Assembly (NCBI GenBank): GCA_964481165.1
Contig: CAYZYC010000119.1
Span: 1 to 7,056, forward strand
Length of the DNA: 7,056 nt
Direction of reading: 5' to 3'
DNA from: Zeimonas sp964481165
GTDB lineage: Bacteria > Pseudomonadota > Gammaproteobacteria > Burkholderiales > Burkholderiaceae_E
Shown one piece after another: positions 4,773 to 7,056 of this stretch (positions within the stretch are counted from its first letter, which is position 1; each line of letters begins with the position of its first letter). The translations under genes and the position numbers were made by a program. The notes beneath the pieces are model-generated. The model saw nothing but the letters and a program-made list of their open reading frames with translations, made no database searches and was not told where the DNA came from.

Positions 4773-6911
4773 ATGTCGCTGAAAATCGGAATCGACGTCG
4801 GTGGCACGTTCACCGACTTCGTCGTCACCCGCGCAGGCGCAGACCCGGCGATCTTCAAGACGCTGTCGACTCCGGCCGACCCGTCGATCGCCGTCGTCGA
4901 AGGCCTCACCGACATCGCGGCGAGCATGGATCCCCCGATGTCGCTCGCCGAGTTCGCACCGACGATCGACACGATCGTGCACGGCACCACCGTGACGACC
5001 AACGCGACGCTCACCGGCAACGGCGCGAAGAGCGCGCTGCTGACGACCGAAGGCGTGCGCGATGCGCTCGAGATGCGACGCGGCATCCGCGAGGAGCAGT
5101 ACAACAACCGCTTCACCAACGTGAAGCCGCTGGTTCCGCGCTACCTGCGCACCGGAATCGGCGGCCGCCTGGACCGCAACGGCGCGGAGTGCGCGCCGCT
5201 CGATCTCGATGCCGTGCGCCGGGCGATCGAAACGTACCGGCGCGAGGGCGTGCAGGCCGTGTCGATCTGCTTCATGAACTCGTTCGCCAATCCGGCGCAC
5301 GAGCAGGCGGCAGCCGAACTGGTGCGCCGCGAGATGCCCGATGCGTACCTGACGGTCTCCACCGACCTGCTGCCGTCGATCCGCTTCTACGAGCGCGTGA
5401 GCACGACGGCGCTGAATTCGTACGTCGGTCCGAAACTGAACCACTATCTCGACCAGCTGGTCGCACGGCTCGAGAGCGCCGGTTTCGGCGGACTGCTGCT
5501 GATCATGCAGTCCAACGGGGGCGTGATCTCTCCGCAGCTCGCGCGCGAGAAGGCCGCGCTGACGCTGCTCTCGGGACCGGCCGGCGGACCGGGTGCGGGC
5601 CTGTTCTACGTGCGGCCATACGGTCAGAACCGCTGCATCACCACCGACATGGGTGGGACCAGCTTCGAAGCCTCGGTCTCGGTCGATACGCCGATGATCA
5701 AGAACGACGGCGAGATCGCGCGCCACAAGCTCGCTCTGCCGATGCTCGACATCCACACGATCGGCGCCGGCGGCGGTTCGATCGGCTGGCTCGACGAAGG
5801 CGGGCTGCTGCGCATGGGCCCGCAGAGCGCGGGCGCCGATCCGGGACCCGCGTGCTACTCCAAAGGCGGCGAACTGCCGACGACGACCGACGCCAACGTG
5901 GTGCTCGGGTATCTCGATCCGTCGTTCTTCGCGGGCGGAAAGATGTCGCTCGACGTCGAAGCCGCGCGACGCGCGATCGAAGAGCACATCGCGCGTCCGA
6001 TGGGCCTGTCCGTCGAGGAAGCGGCGGCCGGCATGTACCGCGTCGCGTGCAACAACATGGCGCAGGGAATCCGGGAAGTGACGATCAAGCGCGGTTTCGA
6101 TCCGCGCGAGTTCCCGGTGATTCCCGCCGGCGGCGCCGGCCCCATCCACTCGTGCCTGATCTGCGAGGAGCTCGAGATTCCGTTGCAGATCGTGCCGCGC
6201 GAATCCTCGGTGCTGTGCGCATTCGGCATGCTGATGAGCGAGCTGAAGCACGACTTCGTGCGCACGTTCGTGTCGCGACTCGACGCGATCGACTGGCCGC
6301 GGCTCGGGTCGATCGTCGACGAGATGGCGCGCGACGGCAACGCGCGGCTCGAGGAAGAGCGCATTGCGCCGGACCGGCGCCGCATCGAGATCAAGTTCGA
6401 CTGCCGCTACATCCGCCAGTACCACGAGGTCTCCTTCGTCGTACCCGCCGAGCTCGTCGCGTCGCGCGACGCCGCCGGGATCGCGCAGCTGTTCCACGCC
6501 GAGCACAACCGCCTGTACGGCTATTCGCTCGAGCAGGAAGCGACGCCGGTGGAGATCATCAACGTGCGCGTGCAGGCCATCGGCAGCACCGACAAGCCGG
6601 GCTACCGTCGCGACGACTGGCACGACAGCGACGGCAGCCACTCGCTGAAAGGCCGCAGGGCGGTCTACATACCCGAGACGAAGGCCTTCGCCGAGGTGCC
6701 CGTCTACGACGGCCACGCGATGCGCCACGGCAACCGCGTCGAGGGGCCGGCGATGATCGAGCAGGCGACCACCGCGATCTTCGTGAGCGCGTCGTTCGAC
6801 TGCGTCGTCGACGCGCTGGGCTCGTTCGCGCTGTACCGCAAGGGGCGCGACGAACTCGTGCGCCCTGCCCTGCAATCCGAGCGGAACCGGACCGCCGGCG
6901 TTCCGGCCTGA
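4773..6911 (+). CDS. hyuA: Hydantoinase/oxoprolinase/ketone carboxylase family subunit A (ATP-binding)
   Basis: This 712-residue protein is the ATP-using A subunit of the HyuA/HyuB family, which includes N-methylhydantoinase, 5-oxoprolinase, caprolactamase and acetone/acetophenone carboxylases. These enzymes phosphorylate a carbonyl, lactam or enol oxygen using an ASKHA-type ATPase fold. Visible landmarks are the phosphate loop DVGGTFTD (8-15), VHGTTVTTNATL (69-80), LLSGPAGGPGAG (265-276), TDMGGTSFE (291-299), GAGGGSI (331-337), AGADPGPACY (353-362), KRGFDPREF (439-447) and GGAGPIHS (453-460), followed by the C-terminal Hydant_A domain. Length equals a stand-alone A subunit (about 690-720), not a fused oxoprolinase (about 1,200-1,300). 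Glu299 stands where many members have Asp. The start ATG has AGGGAG ten bases upstream (4757-4762); the open frame extends further back, but only as out-of-frame translation of the ligase. It needs the B subunit that begins 27 bases downstream. The symbol denotes the family, not a proven hydantoinase. Confidence 0.92.
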   Translation: MSLKIGIDVGGTFTDFVVTRAGADPAIFKTLSTPADPSIAVVEGLTDIAASMDPPMSLAEFAPTIDTIVHGTTVTTNATLTGNGAKSALLTTEGVRDALEMRRGIREEQYNNRFTNVKPLVPRYLRTGIGGRLDRNGAECAPLDLDAVRRAIETYRREGVQAVSICFMNSFANPAHEQAAAELVRREMPDAYLTVSTDLLPSIRFYERVSTTALNSYVGPKLNHYLDQLVARLESAGFGGLLLIMQSNGGVISPQLAREKAALTLLSGPAGGPGAGLFYVRPYGQNRCITTDMGGTSFEASVSVDTPMIKNDGEIARHKLALPMLDIHTIGAGGGSIGWLDEGGLLRMGPQSAGADPGPACYSKGGELPTTTDANVVLGYLDPSFFAGGKMSLDVEAARRAIEEHIARPMGLSVEEAAAGMYRVACNNMAQGIREVTIKRGFDPREFPVIPAGGAGPIHSCLICEELEIPLQIVPRESSVLCAFGMLMSELKHDFVRTFVSRLDAIDWPRLGSIVDEMARDGNARLEEERIAPDRRRIEIKFDCRYIRQYHEVSFVVPAELVASRDAAGIAQLFHAEHNRLYGYSLEQEATPVEIINVRVQAIGSTDKPGYRRDDWHDSDGSHSLKGRRAVYIPETKAFAEVPVYDGHAMRHGNRVEGPAMIEQATTAIFVSASFDCVVDALGSFALYRKGRDELVRPALQSERNRTAGVPA

Positions 6912-6938
6912 CCCGCCGGCCGGATGACGGAGACGAAC

Positions 6939-7056
6939 ATGAACGACATGACCGACAAGAACCGGACGACGATCGACCCGATCCTGCTGTCCGTGTACGC
7001 GCGCACCTTCAAGTCGATCACCGACGAGATGAGCATCTCGATGGAGCAGACGACGC
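6939..7056 (+). CDS. hyuB: Hydantoinase/oxoprolinase/ketone carboxylase family subunit B, N-terminus only (cut by window edge)
   Basis: The first 39 codons are present and the gene runs off the end of the window. Residues 12-39, starting IDPILLSVYARTFKSI and including DEMSISMEQTT, match the highly conserved HyuB opening (DP-x-L-x-V-x(4)-x-x-I-x-x-EM, then a Q/E-x-T pattern). HyuB is the partner that forms the catalytic complex with HyuA. The start at 6939 has GGAG six bases upstream (6929-6932). An in-frame ATG at 6924 lacks a Shine-Dalgarno and one at 6948 is too far from it. Whether a small third subunit, as in acetone carboxylase, follows cannot be seen here. Confidence 0.85.
   Translation, partial: MNDMTDKNRTTIDPILLSVYARTFKSITDEMSISMEQTT

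Noticed and set aside
2233..4782. Long + strand open frame overlapping the thiolase and ligase genes in another phase
   Set aside because: The Arg-rich translation has no motifs and spans two well-supported genes and their spacer.
1541..5119. Very long open frame on the minus strand (about 1,190 codons) opposite the thiolase, ligase and part of hyuA
   Set aside because: Its translation is rich in Arg, Ala, His and Asp without any recognisable domain. It mirrors the G/C third-position bias of the genuine genes on the + strand, which carry intact family motifs and ribosome binding sites.
4419..6875. Second long minus-strand open frame (about 820 codons) opposite hyuA
   Set aside because: Low-complexity Arg/Ala/Val/Asp/His composition with no domain. 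It overlaps a fully motif-supported hyuA and is an effect of base composition.
1..7056. Search by eye for CRISPR arrays, insertion sequences, direct repeats and attachment sites
   Set aside because: I saw no regularly spaced repeats, transposase motifs or flanking inverted repeats. Composition looks even across all genes, with no sign of a recent insertion.

Overview
The window is GC-rich throughout. Codons end overwhelmingly in G or C, genes are tightly packed with good Shine-Dalgarno sites, and there is almost no non-coding DNA. Gene content and composition suggest a free-living proteobacterium, probably a betaproteobacterium of the Burkholderiales type. That assignment is an inference; no rRNA or other marker gene is present. 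All recognised genes lie on the + strand.

Layout. Positions 1-142 hold no recognisable gene. Positions 143-1126 encode a flavin-dependent nitronate monooxygenase / 2-nitropropane dioxygenase-like enzyme. A 157-bp gap (1127-1283) follows. It contains a plausible sigma70 promoter (-35 TTTACA, -10 TACAGT, 17-bp spacer), and the -10 lies inside a 19-bp near-perfect palindrome (1213-1231), a strong operator candidate. From there a co-directional operon runs to the window edge: a GntR/FCD regulator with a TTG start (1284-1970); a thiolase whose ATG overlaps the regulator's stop (1967-3172); an AMP-forming acyl-CoA synthetase (3209-4747); a hydantoinase/oxoprolinase/ketone-carboxylase A-type ATPase subunit (4773-6911); and the first 39 codons of the partner B subunit (6939 to the end). 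Gaps inside the operon are -4, 36, 25 and 27 bp, so co-transcription is very likely.

How the genes may work together (inference). HyuA/HyuB-type proteins include 5-oxoprolinases, N-methylhydantoinases and lactamases, and also the ATP-dependent acetone and acetophenone carboxylases. An A/B pair beside a CoA ligase and a thiolase fits the ketone-carboxylation logic: ketone + CO2/bicarbonate + ATP gives a beta-keto acid, the ligase makes the beta-ketoacyl-CoA, and the thiolase splits it to an acyl-CoA plus acetyl-CoA. The upstream flavoenzyme belongs to a family that can turn nitroalkanes into ketones or aldehydes and could feed the same route, but it precedes the operon promoter, so that link is weaker. 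The regulator probably controls its own operon through the palindrome. Its FCD domain has lost most of the usual metal-binding residues, and the thiolase has an SCP2-like HNPF motif in place of NEAF. The substrate cannot be read from the sequence.
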